Below, piece by piece: positions 54,345-63,800 of a DNA stretch of 64,000 bases. The notes beneath the pieces were generated by a model. That model did not search any database, was not told the DNA's origin, and saw nothing but the letters and a program-made list of their open reading frames with translations. The stretch spans positions 933,206-997,205 of the forward strand of contig NZ_LR733825.1 of the NCBI RefSeq assembly GCF_902506535.1. Direction: 5' to 3'. How positions within the stretch are numbered: the first letter of the stretch is position 1; each line of letters begins with the position of its first letter. This DNA is from Pseudomonas sp. 8Z (GTDB lineage Bacteria > Pseudomonadota > Gammaproteobacteria > Pseudomonadales > Pseudomonadaceae). A program made the translations under genes and the position numbers.

Positions 54345-55733
54345 TCAGAGACCGCCCTCGGTCAGTTTTTCCGGGTTGAGCAACTGCTCCAGTTGCGAAC
54401 GCGAAAGATCCGTGTGCTGCAGAGCCACCTCGATGATCGGCCGCCCCTCGCGGTAGGCCTGCTTGGCAATTTCGGCAGCCTTGAGGTAACCAATAATCGG
54501 GTTCAGAGCAGTGACCAGGATGGGGTTGCGGTCCAGCGCCTCCTTCAGTTTCGGCTGATTGACGCGGAAACTTGCCACCGCGCGGTCGGCCAACAAGCGA
54601 CTGGCATTGCTCAGCAGTTGGATACTGCCGAGCAGATTGTCCGCCACCAGCGGCAGCATGACGTTCAGCTCGAAGTTGCCGGACTGCCCGGCAATAGCGA
54701 TGGCGGCATCATTGCCAATCACCTGCGCGGCTACCATGGCCGTCGCCTCAGGGATCACCGGATTGACCTTGCCTGGCATGATCGAAGAGCCCGGTTGCAG
54801 CGCCTCCAGCTCAATTTCGGCGAGCCCAGCCAACGGGCCGGAGTTCATCCAGCGCAGATCGTTGGCGATCTTCATGAGCGAGACAGCAACCGTCCTCAAC
54901 TGCCCAGAGATGGCCACGGCGGTATCCTGCGAACCGATCAGCGCAAAGAAATTGCCCCCGCTGCTGAAGGTCACCCCGCTGAGCGCACTCAACTCACGAC
55001 AGAACTGCGCAGCGAATCGCGGATGGGCGTTGACCCCGGTGCCGACTGCCGTGCCGCCTTGTGCCAAAGCCTGCAAGCTGGGCTGCAGTGCGCGCAGATG
55101 TTCGATGTTGGCCTGGATTTGCTGGCCCCAGCCATCGAGCACCTGGCTCATGCGAACCGGCATGGCATCCATCAAATGGGTGCGCCCGGTCTTCACGTAG
55201 GGCTGCACCTCCAGCGACTTTTCGCACAACACCTTGAGCAGATGCCCCAGCGCCGGCAGGAGCTGTTCGTGCAGCTCGATGGCAGCACTGGCGTGGATGG
55301 TGGTGGGGATGATGTCGTTGCTGCTCTGCCCACAGTTGACGTGGTCATTGGCACTGACCGCCTCACCGAGGATGCGCCCAGCCAAGGTCGCGATCACCTC
55401 GTTGGCATTCATGTTGGAGCTGGTGCCAGAGCCGGTCTGGAACACATCCACAGGGAAATGCGCCATGAAATCGCCCTCCAGCAACTGCTGGCAGGCCGCG
55501 ACGATGGCATCGCCCATGGCCGGACTCAGTTGCTCCAGCTCCACATTGGCGCGCGCAGCAGCAGCCTTGGCCAGAATCAGCGTGCGAATGAATGGCGCCG
55601 GCATGCGCCGCCCAGAGACAGGGAAATTGTTCACCGCGCGCTGAGTCTGCGCGCCATAGAGGGCCGCCATCGGCACCTCCAGTTCCCCCATGCTGTCACG
55701 TTCGATGCGGGTGTCATTGCGAGGGTCAGTCAT
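54345..55733 (-). CDS. fumC: Fumarate hydratase class II (iron-independent)
   Basis: Class II fumarase, which needs no iron-sulfur cluster and can replace class I enzymes under iron starvation or oxidative stress. 462 residues with the signature GSSIMPGKVNP, TGSGTSSNMNANEV, NCGQSSNDIIPT and GRTHLMDAMP. The ATG at 55733 has AAGGA 8 nt upstream and overlaps fagA by 8 nt; the longer frame to 55757 extends further into fagA. Second gene of the Fur-type operon. Confidence 0.95.
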   Translation of the reverse strand: MTDPRNDTRIERDSMGELEVPMAALYGAQTQRAVNNFPVSGRRMPAPFIRTLILAKAAAARANVELEQLSPAMGDAIVAACQQLLEGDFMAHFPVDVFQTGSGTSSNMNANEVIATLAGRILGEAVSANDHVNCGQSSNDIIPTTIHASAAIELHEQLLPALGHLLKVLCEKSLEVQPYVKTGRTHLMDAMPVRMSQVLDGWGQQIQANIEHLRALQPSLQALAQGGTAVGTGVNAHPRFAAQFCRELSALSGVTFSSGGNFFALIGSQDTAVAISGQLRTVAVSLMKIANDLRWMNSGPLAGLAEIELEALQPGSSIMPGKVNPVIPEATAMVAAQVIGNDAAIAIAGQSGNFELNVMLPLVADNLLGSIQLLSNASRLLADRAVASFRVNQPKLKEALDRNPILVTALNPIIGYLKAAEIAKQAYREGRPIIEVALQHTDLSRSQLEQLLNPEKLTEGGL

Positions 55734-56118
55734 AGGGATATCCTTCTGCCGATTCATTGAATGAGAGCGAGGGTTCCAGGCGCAGAGTCGCCAGGCGATT
55801 GCGCAGCCGATTCAGGCAGTGCTGACGCTTGAGATCGGTCGCAAGACGCTGCAGAACCAATAACGGGCGATAGGCGCGATCCAGGCACAAACAGCGCCAA
55901 TGCCAGGGCAGCGCAGGATCACTCGCGCTATCGAGTAGCAACTCGAAGGTGATGCGCGATACACGCCAGGCATCGAGCAAACCGTGCGCCACCAACTGCC
56001 GACCATGCCACTCGTGCACATCGAACAAGCGCGGCTCATCGGGGCGTAAGGCACAGCGCAAGACAAAGCCCTGCCAGCGCCAGCAGTTCGCACAAGGTGT
56101 GAAGAAGGGGTCGTACAT
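55726..56118 (-). CDS. fagA: Fur-associated gene product FagA
   Basis: 130-residue protein of unknown function, named in P. aeruginosa as the first gene of an iron-starvation operon with fumC and sodA. Visible features: an N-terminal CANC (C9, C12), a third Cys at 22, a WHWRCLCLD stretch with a CxC pair, and a late QHCLNRLR. Six cysteines in a small cytoplasmic protein suggest metal or redox chemistry, which is inference. Fur box at 56135-56153 lies 17 bp upstream. Confidence 0.87.
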   Translation of the reverse strand: MYDPFFTPCANCWRWQGFVLRCALRPDEPRLFDVHEWHGRQLVAHGLLDAWRVSRITFELLLDSASDPALPWHWRCLCLDRAYRPLLVLQRLATDLKRQHCLNRLRNRLATLRLEPSLSFNESAEGYPYD

Positions 56119-56134
56119 AAGTGCCCGCCTATCC

Positions 56135-56153
56135 GATAATGATATTTATTCTC
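56135..56153 (-). promoter_or_regulatory. Fur box upstream of fagA
   Basis: Minus-strand GAGAATAAATATCATTATC matches 15 of 19 positions of the GATAATGATAATCATTATC consensus. It overlaps a candidate -10 (TAAATA) that is 18 bp from TTGATT, so bound Fur would block the promoter. Confidence 0.82.
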
Positions 56154-56196
56154 TTTTGAGAAAAATAATCAATACACAGAAAGTGCGGGTTTTATC

Positions 56197-56231
56197 AAAA
56201 AGGTAGGCTCGGCCTGTTGCTGGCCGAGCCT
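56197..56231 (-). terminator. Terminator after pmbA/tldE
   Basis: Perfect 10-bp stem AGGCTCGGCC/GGCCGAGCCT with a 7-base loop, then ACCTTTTTG on the minus strand. Confidence 0.88.
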
Positions 56232-56242
56232 GAGGGGATGGA

Positions 56243-57589
56243 TCAGCTACCGGCGACCGTCATCCGTTCGATCAACACCGAGCCGGTACAGATGTTGCCA
56301 CGTCGCTCCAGATCGCGACCGACCGCGACAACTTGCCGGAACATATCTCGCAGATTGCCGGCGATGGTCACTTCCTGCACGGGGAATTGGATCTCGCCAT
56401 TTTCCACCCAGAAGCCGGCAGCGCCACGAGAGTAGTCGCCCGTTACCAGATTCAACCCCTGCCCCATCAGCTCGGTGACTAGCAGCCCACGTCCCATGCG
56501 ACGAATCAGCGCCTGCTGGTCTTCATCGCCATGGGTGACGAACAGGTTGTGCACACCACCAGAGTTGGCGGTGCTCGGCAGCCCCAGCTTGCGCCCGGAA
56601 TAGGTGCCGAGCACGTAGGAAACCAGTTCGCCTTTATCCACGAAAGGCTTGGCGTAAGTAGCCAGGCCGTCGCCATCGAACGTCGCGCTACCCAGCGCGC
56701 GCGGCAGATGCGGGCGCTCGTCGAGACTCAGCCACTCAGGAAATAGACGCTGGCCCAGCGCGCCTTCGAGGAAGGAGGAATGGCGATACAGATTGCCGCC
56801 CGAGATCGCCGCCAACAGATGACTGAACAGCCCACCGGCCAGTTCGGCGGCGAACAGCACCGGCACCTCACAGGTTGGCACCGGGCGCGCGCCGAGACGA
56901 CTGACCGCACGCTCAGCCGCGCGCTGACCAATGCCCACGGCATCGGCCAGCAGTTCACCCTGACGGTTGACGTCATACCAGTAGTCACGCTGCATCTGCC
57001 CCTCGCCTTCAGCGATCATCACGCAGCTTAGGCTGTGGCGGGTACTGGCATAGCCGCCAATGAAGCCATGGCTATTACCGTATACGCGGCAGCCTTGGTG
57101 GGTGTTGAGGCTGGTGCCATCAGCATTCTTGATCCGCGCATCAGCGGCAAAGGCAGCGGCTTCGCAACTCAGCGCCTGCTCGACCGCCTGCTCGGGCGTG
57201 ATCGACCAGGGATGGTAAAGATCCAACTCCGGCAACTCGCGCGCCATCAAGGCTGCATCGGCCAAGCCGGCGCACTCGTCCTCGCTGGCATGCTGAGCGA
57301 TGGCCAAAGCCGCCGCCACTGTCTCGCGAATCGCCGCCTCACCAGTGGCCGACGTGCTTGCCGAGCCTTTGCGCTGGCCGACATAGAGCGTGATGCCAAA
57401 GCCCTGGTCGCGGTTGAACTCGACGGTTTCCACCTCCCCCTGGCGCACAGTGGTGGAAAGCCCCTGGCCTGCGGAAACCGCCACCTCGCAAGCACTGGCG
57501 CCCTGGCGTGCGGCCTCGGCAAGAATGGCTTCGACCTGCTGTTGCAGCGCCGGCAGAGCCTGTGGCCCGATCCGTTCTACGTCACTCAT
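56243..57589 (-). CDS. pmbA: Metalloprotease subunit TldE (PmbA)
   Basis: Partner of TldD in a heterodimeric protease that processes modified peptides (microcin B17, CcdA) in E. coli. 448 residues; TldE lacks the zinc HExxxH motif, as here, where FAAELAGGLFSHLLAA replaces it. Other blocks: VEFNRDQGFGITLYVGQRKG, SGGVHNLFV and GAAGFWVENGEIQFPVQEVT. AGGAG lies 5 nt before the ATG. TldD is encoded nearby on the same strand across darP. Confidence 0.95.
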   Translation of the reverse strand: MSDVERIGPQALPALQQQVEAILAEAARQGASACEVAVSAGQGLSTTVRQGEVETVEFNRDQGFGITLYVGQRKGSASTSATGEAAIRETVAAALAIAQHASEDECAGLADAALMARELPELDLYHPWSITPEQAVEQALSCEAAAFAADARIKNADGTSLNTHQGCRVYGNSHGFIGGYASTRHSLSCVMIAEGEGQMQRDYWYDVNRQGELLADAVGIGQRAAERAVSRLGARPVPTCEVPVLFAAELAGGLFSHLLAAISGGNLYRHSSFLEGALGQRLFPEWLSLDERPHLPRALGSATFDGDGLATYAKPFVDKGELVSYVLGTYSGRKLGLPSTANSGGVHNLFVTHGDEDQQALIRRMGRGLLVTELMGQGLNLVTGDYSRGAAGFWVENGEIQFPVQEVTIAGNLRDMFRQVVAVGRDLERRGNICTGSVLIERMTVAGS

Positions 57590-57604
57590 AACCTCTCCTA
57601 AAAA

Positions 57605-57692
57605 AGCAGCTTCAAGCTACAAGCCTCAAGCTACAAGAAAAACACCTACCCCGCTCTTCGCCAGCAGCCTGAAGCCTGAAGCCTGAAGCCTG
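57605..57692. repeat. Heptamer-phased repeats between pmbA and darP
   Basis: Two CAAGCTACAAG copies start 14 bp apart (57613 and 57627), made of heptads CAAGCTA and CAAGCCT; 57667-57692 holds 3.7 tandem GCCTGAA units. Similar heptads occur at 19163-19246 and 58432-58477. Confidence 0.6.
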
Positions 57693-57735
57693 CCGCTGCT
57701 GTTATCATGGCAGCGTTTCCCTCTGGACCCACCCC

Positions 57736-58254
57736 ATGTCTGACTCCTATGACGACTTCTCTCTGGAGAAGAGCAAATCCCAGGTCAAACGTGAACTGCA
57801 TGCCCTGCAGGATCTCGGCGAACGCCTGACGACACTCAAACCGGATCTACTGGCCAAGCTGCCGCTGACCGACGCCCTGCGCCGCGCTCTGGCCGAAGCG
57901 CCTAAGCACACGGCCAACGCCGCGCGTAAACGCCACATCCAGTTCATCGGCAAACTCATGCGTGAACAGGATGTCGAGGCGATCCTCGCCCTGATCGACC
58001 AGGTGGACAGCTCCACCCGCGAATACAACGAGCGCTTCCATGCCCTCGAACGCTGGCGCGACCGCCTGATCGGCGAAGGCGACAGTGCCCTGGAAAGCTT
58101 CGTCGAACTCTACCCCGAGGCCGACATCCAACACCTGCGCGGGCTGATCCGTCATGCCCAGCATGAAGCCGCGCGCAACAAGCCACCGGCCGCTGCGCGC
58201 AAGGTGTTCAAGTACATCCGCGAGCTGGACGAAATCCAGCGCGGCCTGCGCTAG
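57736..58254 (+). CDS. darP: Ribosome-associated protein DarP (YjgA)
   Basis: Assists late 50S subunit assembly in E. coli. 172 residues, highly charged and helical: [40 protein letters not shown] and [17 protein letters not shown]. The last residue is followed by a TAG that forms part of the inverted end of the repeat element at 58252-58428, so the stop codon is shared with that element. Single gene between tldE and tldD. Confidence 0.94.
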   Translation: MSDSYDDFSLEKSKSQVKRELHALQDLGERLTTLKPDLLAKLPLTDALRRALAEAPKHTANAARKRHIQFIGKLMREQDVEAILALIDQVDSSTREYNERFHALERWRDRLIGEGDSALESFVELYPEADIQHLRGLIRHAQHEAARNKPPAAARKVFKYIRELDEIQRGLR

Positions 58255-58428
58255 CAGGCTGTTGAAAAACTACCTGCGTTGCCATTGCTGCGTTAAAAAC
58301 AGGCTCGTGCGCGAGTCCGATCAAAATGCTCATTTACAACGCGTAAACTCCGCTTTTTCGCCTGTTTTTGCGGGGCCGCCATCGGTATTGCACTGGCTGC
58401 CTCGCCTACGTTTTTCAACGGTCTGCTA
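58252..58428 (+). mobile_element. MITE-like repeat element, copy 2 (abuts darP stop)
   Basis: 177 bp bounded by near-perfect 19-bp inverted ends TAGCAGGCTGTTGAAAAAC and TAGCAGACCGTTGAAAAAC, with CTAG at both outer edges. Homologous to copy 1 (31807-31997). Both copies have the same orientation relative to the gene that ends at them. The interior can pair over long stretches. It encodes no transposase; short reading frames across it are in different frames in the two copies, which argues against a protein. Confidence 0.87.
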
Positions 58429-58431
58429 GAA

Positions 58432-58477
58432 GCGGCTGCAGGCCGCAAGCTACAGGCCGCAGGTAAAAGCGGCTGCT
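58432..58477. repeat. Heptamer-phased repeats before tldD 3' end
   Basis: Units GCGGCTG, CAGGCCG, CAAGCTA, CAGGCCG, CAGGTAA follow one another in 7-bp steps, then AAGCGGCTGCT. The same style is seen at 19163-19246 and 57605-57692. Confidence 0.5.
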
Positions 58478-59920
58478 TCATGCGCCAGTGCCGCCCACGG
58501 TGATCGCGTCGATCTTCAGCGTCGGCTGGCCCACGCCTACCGGCACCGACTGGCCGTCCTTGCCGCAGGTGCCGACGCCGCTGTCCAGCGCCAGATCGTT
58601 ACCGACCATGGACACCCGGCTCATGGCCTCAGGCCCATTGCCGATCAGCGTGGCGCCCTTGACCGGCGCGGTGATCTTGCCGTCCTCGATCAGATAGGCC
58701 TCGCTGGTGGAAAACACGAACTTGCCGCTGGTGATGTCCACCTGGCCACCGCCGAGGTTGGCGCAGTAGATGCCCTTCTTCACCGAACGGATGATTTCTT
58801 CAGGGTCACTCTCACCGGCCAGCATGTAGGTGTTGGTCATGCGCGGCATCGGCAGGTGTGCGTAGGATTCGCGACGGCCATTACCGGTAGCCGCCACGCC
58901 CATCAGGCGCGCATTGAGCTTGTCCTGCATGTAGCCTTTGAGCACGCCGTTCTCGATCAGCGTGGTGCATTGGGTCAGGGTGCCTTCGTCATCGACGCTG
59001 AGCGAACCCCGGCGCCCGGCCAGGGTGCCGTCGTCGACGATGGTGCACAGGCTGGAAGCGACCTTCTCGCCCACTTTGCCGCTGTAGGCCGAACTGCCCT
59101 TGCGGTTGAAATCGCCCTCCAGGCCATGACCGACCGCCTCGTGCAGCAGCACGCCGGACCAGCCGGCGCCCATCACCACCGGCAGCGTGCCGGCCGGTGC
59201 GGGAATGGCTTCGAGGTTGACCAGCGCCTGGCGCAGCGCCTCGCGGGCATAGCCCATGGCGCGATCCTCTTCGAGGAAATAGCGGTAATCGGTACGCCCA
59301 CCGCCACCATGGCCGCCGCGCTCGCGACGACCGTTCTGCTCGACGATGACACTGACATTGAAGCGCACCAGCGGACGGATATCGGCACTCAGGCTGCCAT
59401 CATGCGCAGCGACCAGAATGCGATCCCAGACGCCAGCCAGGCTGACGGTCACCTGCTTGATACGCGGATCCAGCGCGCGCGTGGCGCGGTCGATGCGCTG
59501 CAGCAACTCGACCTTCTCGGCGCGGCTCATCACATCCAGCGGATTACCTTCCGCGTAGAGCTGCGTCACCTGCGGGCTGACGAAAGCCTGCACACGGCCT
59601 TCCTGCCCCGCACGGGAAATAGAGCGCGCCGCACGCGCAGCCTGGCTCAAGGCATCAAGGTTGATGGCATTGCTGTAGGCAAAACCCGTTTTCTCGCCGG
59701 ACTGGGCGCGCACACCGACGCCCTGGTCGAGATTGAAACTGCCCTCCTTAACGATGCCATCCTCCAGCACCCAGGTTTCCGAGACCTGGCTCTGGAAATA
59801 CAGATCGGCGGCATCGATGCCCGGCCCGGCGACTTCGCCGAGCACAGCGCTCAGGCTATCGAGGGTCAGATTGCCGGGGGCGAGCAGGTGCTCGCTGACG
59901 GATTGCAACATCGTATTCAT
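58478..59920 (-). CDS. tldD: Metalloprotease TldD
   Basis: Catalytic zinc subunit of the TldD/E peptidase. [11 protein letters not shown] carries the HExxxH zinc site; [20 protein letters not shown] and [20 protein letters not shown] are conserved C-terminal blocks. The ATG at 59920 has GGAG 5 nt upstream and yields 480 residues, the family length; GTG at 59926 overlaps that site. Begins 3 nt after the nitrilase gene's stop region begins (overlapping context), so the two are coupled. Confidence 0.96.
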   Translation of the reverse strand: MNTMLQSVSEHLLAPGNLTLDSLSAVLGEVAGPGIDAADLYFQSQVSETWVLEDGIVKEGSFNLDQGVGVRAQSGEKTGFAYSNAINLDALSQAARAARSISRAGQEGRVQAFVSPQVTQLYAEGNPLDVMSRAEKVELLQRIDRATRALDPRIKQVTVSLAGVWDRILVAAHDGSLSADIRPLVRFNVSVIVEQNGRRERGGHGGGGRTDYRYFLEEDRAMGYAREALRQALVNLEAIPAPAGTLPVVMGAGWSGVLLHEAVGHGLEGDFNRKGSSAYSGKVGEKVASSLCTIVDDGTLAGRRGSLSVDDEGTLTQCTTLIENGVLKGYMQDKLNARLMGVAATGNGRRESYAHLPMPRMTNTYMLAGESDPEEIIRSVKKGIYCANLGGGQVDITSGKFVFSTSEAYLIEDGKITAPVKGATLIGNGPEAMSRVSMVGNDLALDSGVGTCGKDGQSVPVGVGQPTLKIDAITVGGTGA

Positions 59921-59922
59921 GA

Positions 59923-60771
59923 TCACTCCACAACGATCGGACGCGGTACGTCCGATGAAAATAATCGGCGGTGCTGTTGCACCGGCATGCGTTGGCGAAT
60001 GGCTGCCTGCTCGGCGGCATCGCGCGAAGCCAGCAGGGCAGCCTCGCCCTGTTCCTGCTCGGCCAGCACCTTGCCCCAGGGGTCGATGATCGCCGAATGG
60101 CCGAAGGTCAGACGCTGGCCGGGGTGCTCACCGCCCTGTCCGGCAGCCAACAGGTAGCACTGTGTTTCGATGGCGCGGGCGCGGGTCAGCACCTGCCAGT
60201 GCGCAGCGCCGGTCACGGCGGTAAAGGCGGCCGGCACGCTGATCAACTCGGCACCGGCCTCACGCAAGGCGCCAAACAGCTCGGGGAAACGTAAGTCATA
60301 GCACACCGTCAGGCCCAACCGCCCGACCGGAGTATCGGCCACGACAATGCGCTGGCCATGGGCGAAGTCGTCCGACTCGCGATAACGGCCACGGCTGTCG
60401 GCCACATCGACATCGAACAGATGCAACTTGTCATAACGCGCGGCACGCTCGCCCTGCTCGTCGATCAACAAGGAGCACGCCCGTGGCTTGCCCTCAGCAT
60501 CGTCATCGGGCGGCAGCGGCAGCGTGCCGGCCACTATCCATAAGCTGAGGTCACGAGCGGCCTGCTTCAACCAAGGCAGGATAGGGCCTTCACCGAGCGC
60601 CTCGGCACGGCCGATGGCAGCCAGGTCACGCCGCCCCATCGCCGCGAAGTTCTCCGGCAGTACGACCAGACGAGCGCCTCCCTGAGCGGCGCGTTCCAGC
60701 ATGCGACGCGCCAGTCTGAGATTGGTCAACACATCGTCCTGACTGACCATCTGAATTACTGCGAGATTCAT
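59923..60771 (-). CDS. Nitrilase-family carbon-nitrogen hydrolase
   Basis: 282-residue member of the nitrilase superfamily, branch of Nit1/Nit2-like amidases (deaminated glutathione or omega-amide hydrolysis in relatives). The Glu-Lys-Cys triad is visible in [22 protein letters not shown] and [13 protein letters not shown]. The ATG at 60771 has AGGG 7 nt upstream; the frame to 60981 reads through the intergenic region. Lies between yhdP and tldD, a widely kept order. Confidence 0.92.
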   Translation of the reverse strand: MNLAVIQMVSQDDVLTNLRLARRMLERAAQGGARLVVLPENFAAMGRRDLAAIGRAEALGEGPILPWLKQAARDLSLWIVAGTLPLPPDDDAEGKPRACSLLIDEQGERAARYDKLHLFDVDVADSRGRYRESDDFAHGQRIVVADTPVGRLGLTVCYDLRFPELFGALREAGAELISVPAAFTAVTGAAHWQVLTRARAIETQCYLLAAGQGGEHPGQRLTFGHSAIIDPWGKVLAEQEQGEAALLASRDAAEQAAIRQRMPVQQHRRLFSSDVPRPIVVE

Positions 60772-60829
60772 GGGTATGCCCTTGTACGCGACGGGTTCGC
60801 CTGGGCACAGACTACGCCAATGCGCTGCA

Positions 60830-63800
60830 TCATTGCGGCTTTTCGAACGGTTTGTCGAAGGTGATCTTGGGCTCCTGCAGAGGCCCCTTGACGTCGTACT
60901 GCACGCTGGCAAAGCGCGCCACCTTGTCACCCAGCAGCTTGTCGGCGATGAACAGCGCCCCACCCACTGCCGGAGCGCCAACGATCAACGCAGCCAGCGG
61001 CAGGTTGTTGGTCACCGGCAAGGTCACCAGCAGCTTGGCATCGATCAGATCATCGTTCATATCGAGATGACCATTGATCTCCAGGTTGCTCGACGGCCCG
61101 GTCAGGGTAATCGGCTCACGCGTGACGAACAGGCCATCGGTCGCCTGCAGGTTACCCTTGACCCGGTCGTAGCTCAGCCCCTTGCCCAGCAAATCGGAGA
61201 AATCCAGGCGCAAGCGGCGGCCAATGGAGTTGAAGTTGAGCAGACCGAACACTCGCAGCGCTTGGGCCGAACCCTGCACCTCGACGAACTGCCCCTTGCG
61301 CAGCGATGGATCGAGATTGCCGGAGAAACGCTTGAGCGAGAACCAGGCGGGCGAGCCCGGCCAGTTACCATCGACATCCACGCGAAAGCTCTCACTGGTG
61401 ACACTCGGCGCATAATTCCAGGCCAGCAGCACCTTGTTCAGTTCCTTGCCCTGCAAGCGCCCTTTGTACCAAGTACGAGTGTTGCCAGGCTCGCCATGCC
61501 AGCCGATAGTGCCGCCGATCTTCAATCCCTGCAGGTCAAGATCCAGCGCGTCGAAACGCACGCCCTGCTTTTCAGGCCGTGCTTGCAGCGACCAGGTGCC
61601 AAGCACTTTATCGCCACGCCAGACCTGGTCGATATGCACATTCAGGGCTGGGATCTTGCGCGGATCAACACCTGCCAGCGGGTCGACCGTTGACGCACTC
61701 TTGTCCTGGCTGGGCTCGGGCGCAGGCAACTTCACGTAACGCATATCGATGCCGATGGGTGCGCCATCGGCATCGGGCAGCAGCACCTGGCCAGCCGCCA
61801 GTGCACTATCGAGTTGCAGCGCCCAGGCCTGTCCAGCGCGCCGCAGCCCGACCTGGATATTCTCGATATCCTGGCCGAAGCCGTGGAAGCGCCCGATATC
61901 CAGTTGCGCACTTTTGAGCAAACGCTGACTGTCGGCATCGACCGACACCTGATGCTTGCTACCCACTTGCTGCCAGGCGGCAAGATCCAGCTCGACCAAA
62001 CGCCCGCGCACACGCAGACCGGGCTCGGTCGGCAAGCGCGCCTCCTCACCGCCCAGCACCAACTCGCCACGCCCCTGAGTCAAGGCGCTCGGCGGCGAGG
62101 CCAGACTCAAACTCGCCAGCTCGCCGTACTGCGCCCAGTAGCGCCGTTCACGCCCAGCCAAGGTCATGCGCCAATCGGCATGGCGACTCTCATTTGCCGC
62201 TTTGCCAAAAGGCGCAGGCAGGTCGACAGCGACGCCGCGTAGCGTGGAATCAACACGTAACAGGCTATCGTCGCCATCGAGCGTCAAACGTAGCCGGTAA
62301 GGCAGCAAGCCCGAAACAGGAATACTCGAAGGAGCCTTGAGCCACTTCTGCAAGGCCGTCACTTGAACCTGGCCGCGCAGATCGAACAGCGTACGCCCCT
62401 GCCCGCGCGAGCCCTGGGCGCTGATACTGCCACTCACCGGACGCCCGAATACCTGAGCACTGACCTTAGGTGCACTCAGGCCACTGGCGTTATTGAAACG
62501 AAAGGCGCCCTCAATCTGGCTCAACTGCAAATCCGGGTTAGCCAGTTTCAGGCTCGCACCTTCGGTAGCGAAATCCACCACCACACCTGGCATTTGTCCT
62601 TTCTGCAAGGGGATATCGAGATTCAGGCGACCTGCCAGTGGCCCCTCGCCCTGCCAACCGGCGAACACTTTCTGTGTCCCCAGCGGCACTTGCTGCAGCA
62701 ACTTGAGAGCATCCGGCAAACTACTTCGTACATCGCCCTCAAGCTTCAGACGCGGCGGTTTGCCATCGTGCAGCAGAGCAATATCGGCTGTGACGTCACT
62801 GACCGTGCTGTCAAGCAAGCGCCCTTGCTGCAAGCGCACGCGCACCGCGTCGGGTTCGATCAGCACATCACCGCGCCCCTCACGCAGAGCTGGCCAGCCG
62901 GGCTGAAACGCCAACTCGGCATCGCTGACACGAAAGAACAGGCTCATGTTGTGCGCTTCGCGCGGATCGCCCTTGCGAATCGAACCCTGATACTGGAAGT
63001 AGCCCTCTTGCACCTTGCCGCCCTTGATGGCGCTCTGCAGCCATTGGCTCAAGGCCTCGCTCATCGCCGGTGAGCGCGTCGGCAGATACTTGCGGGTGTA
63101 GGCCGCATCGCCATCGCGCAGGCCCACACGCAGATCCATGTAGTCCTCGGCCTCAGGGTCGCGCAGCAAGCGGATCAGCATATCGCCAGCTAATTGCCCT
63201 TCCTCGCCATCCAGGCGCATGTAAGGGCTGATCAGCGTCACGCCTTCATCGTTCCAACGCCAGGCCAAACGCGCTTGAGCATGTCGGTAACGCCAGGGCT
63301 CGGGAAAAAAATGATCCAGATGCAGAGCGAAGTCCTCAGCATTGAGGCGCAACTCGCCCTGCTGCAGATCGCCGCCGATGCTACCGCTGACATTTTCCGC
63401 CGCTGGGGCTCCGTGATAAGCAGCAAAGCCGACCTGCTCAAGATTGGCGGCGAACTGCAAGCGTTCAGGGCCGCTCAACGCAGGGCGGTAATCCAGATGC
63501 AGATTGCTCACGCTACCTTTCGGCGCCAGAGCGACCAGGGCCTCGTGCACCGCCTCGGGCATGGGCGCGAGCGCCTCGACCAGCGGTGACCAAGCAGCCA
63601 GTTCGATACGGTCAGCCGCCAGCTTCCACTGCTTCTGTTCACCCTCACCGCTACCGTCCAGAGCCAGATGCACCTCACCCAAGCGCTGCTCTCCGTGACT
63701 CAGGGCCAGGGAATCGATCTGCGCGTGCAGGCCGTCGTCATTGCCAGTGAAAAACGCATTGAAGGCGAGATCATCAACGGTCACCGGCGCACGCTCGGCA

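Noticed and set aside
58154..58429. Plus-strand frame with KNYLRCHCCVKN
   Set aside because: Second copy of the same element; frame is not conserved beyond the first part, and it overlaps darP out of frame.
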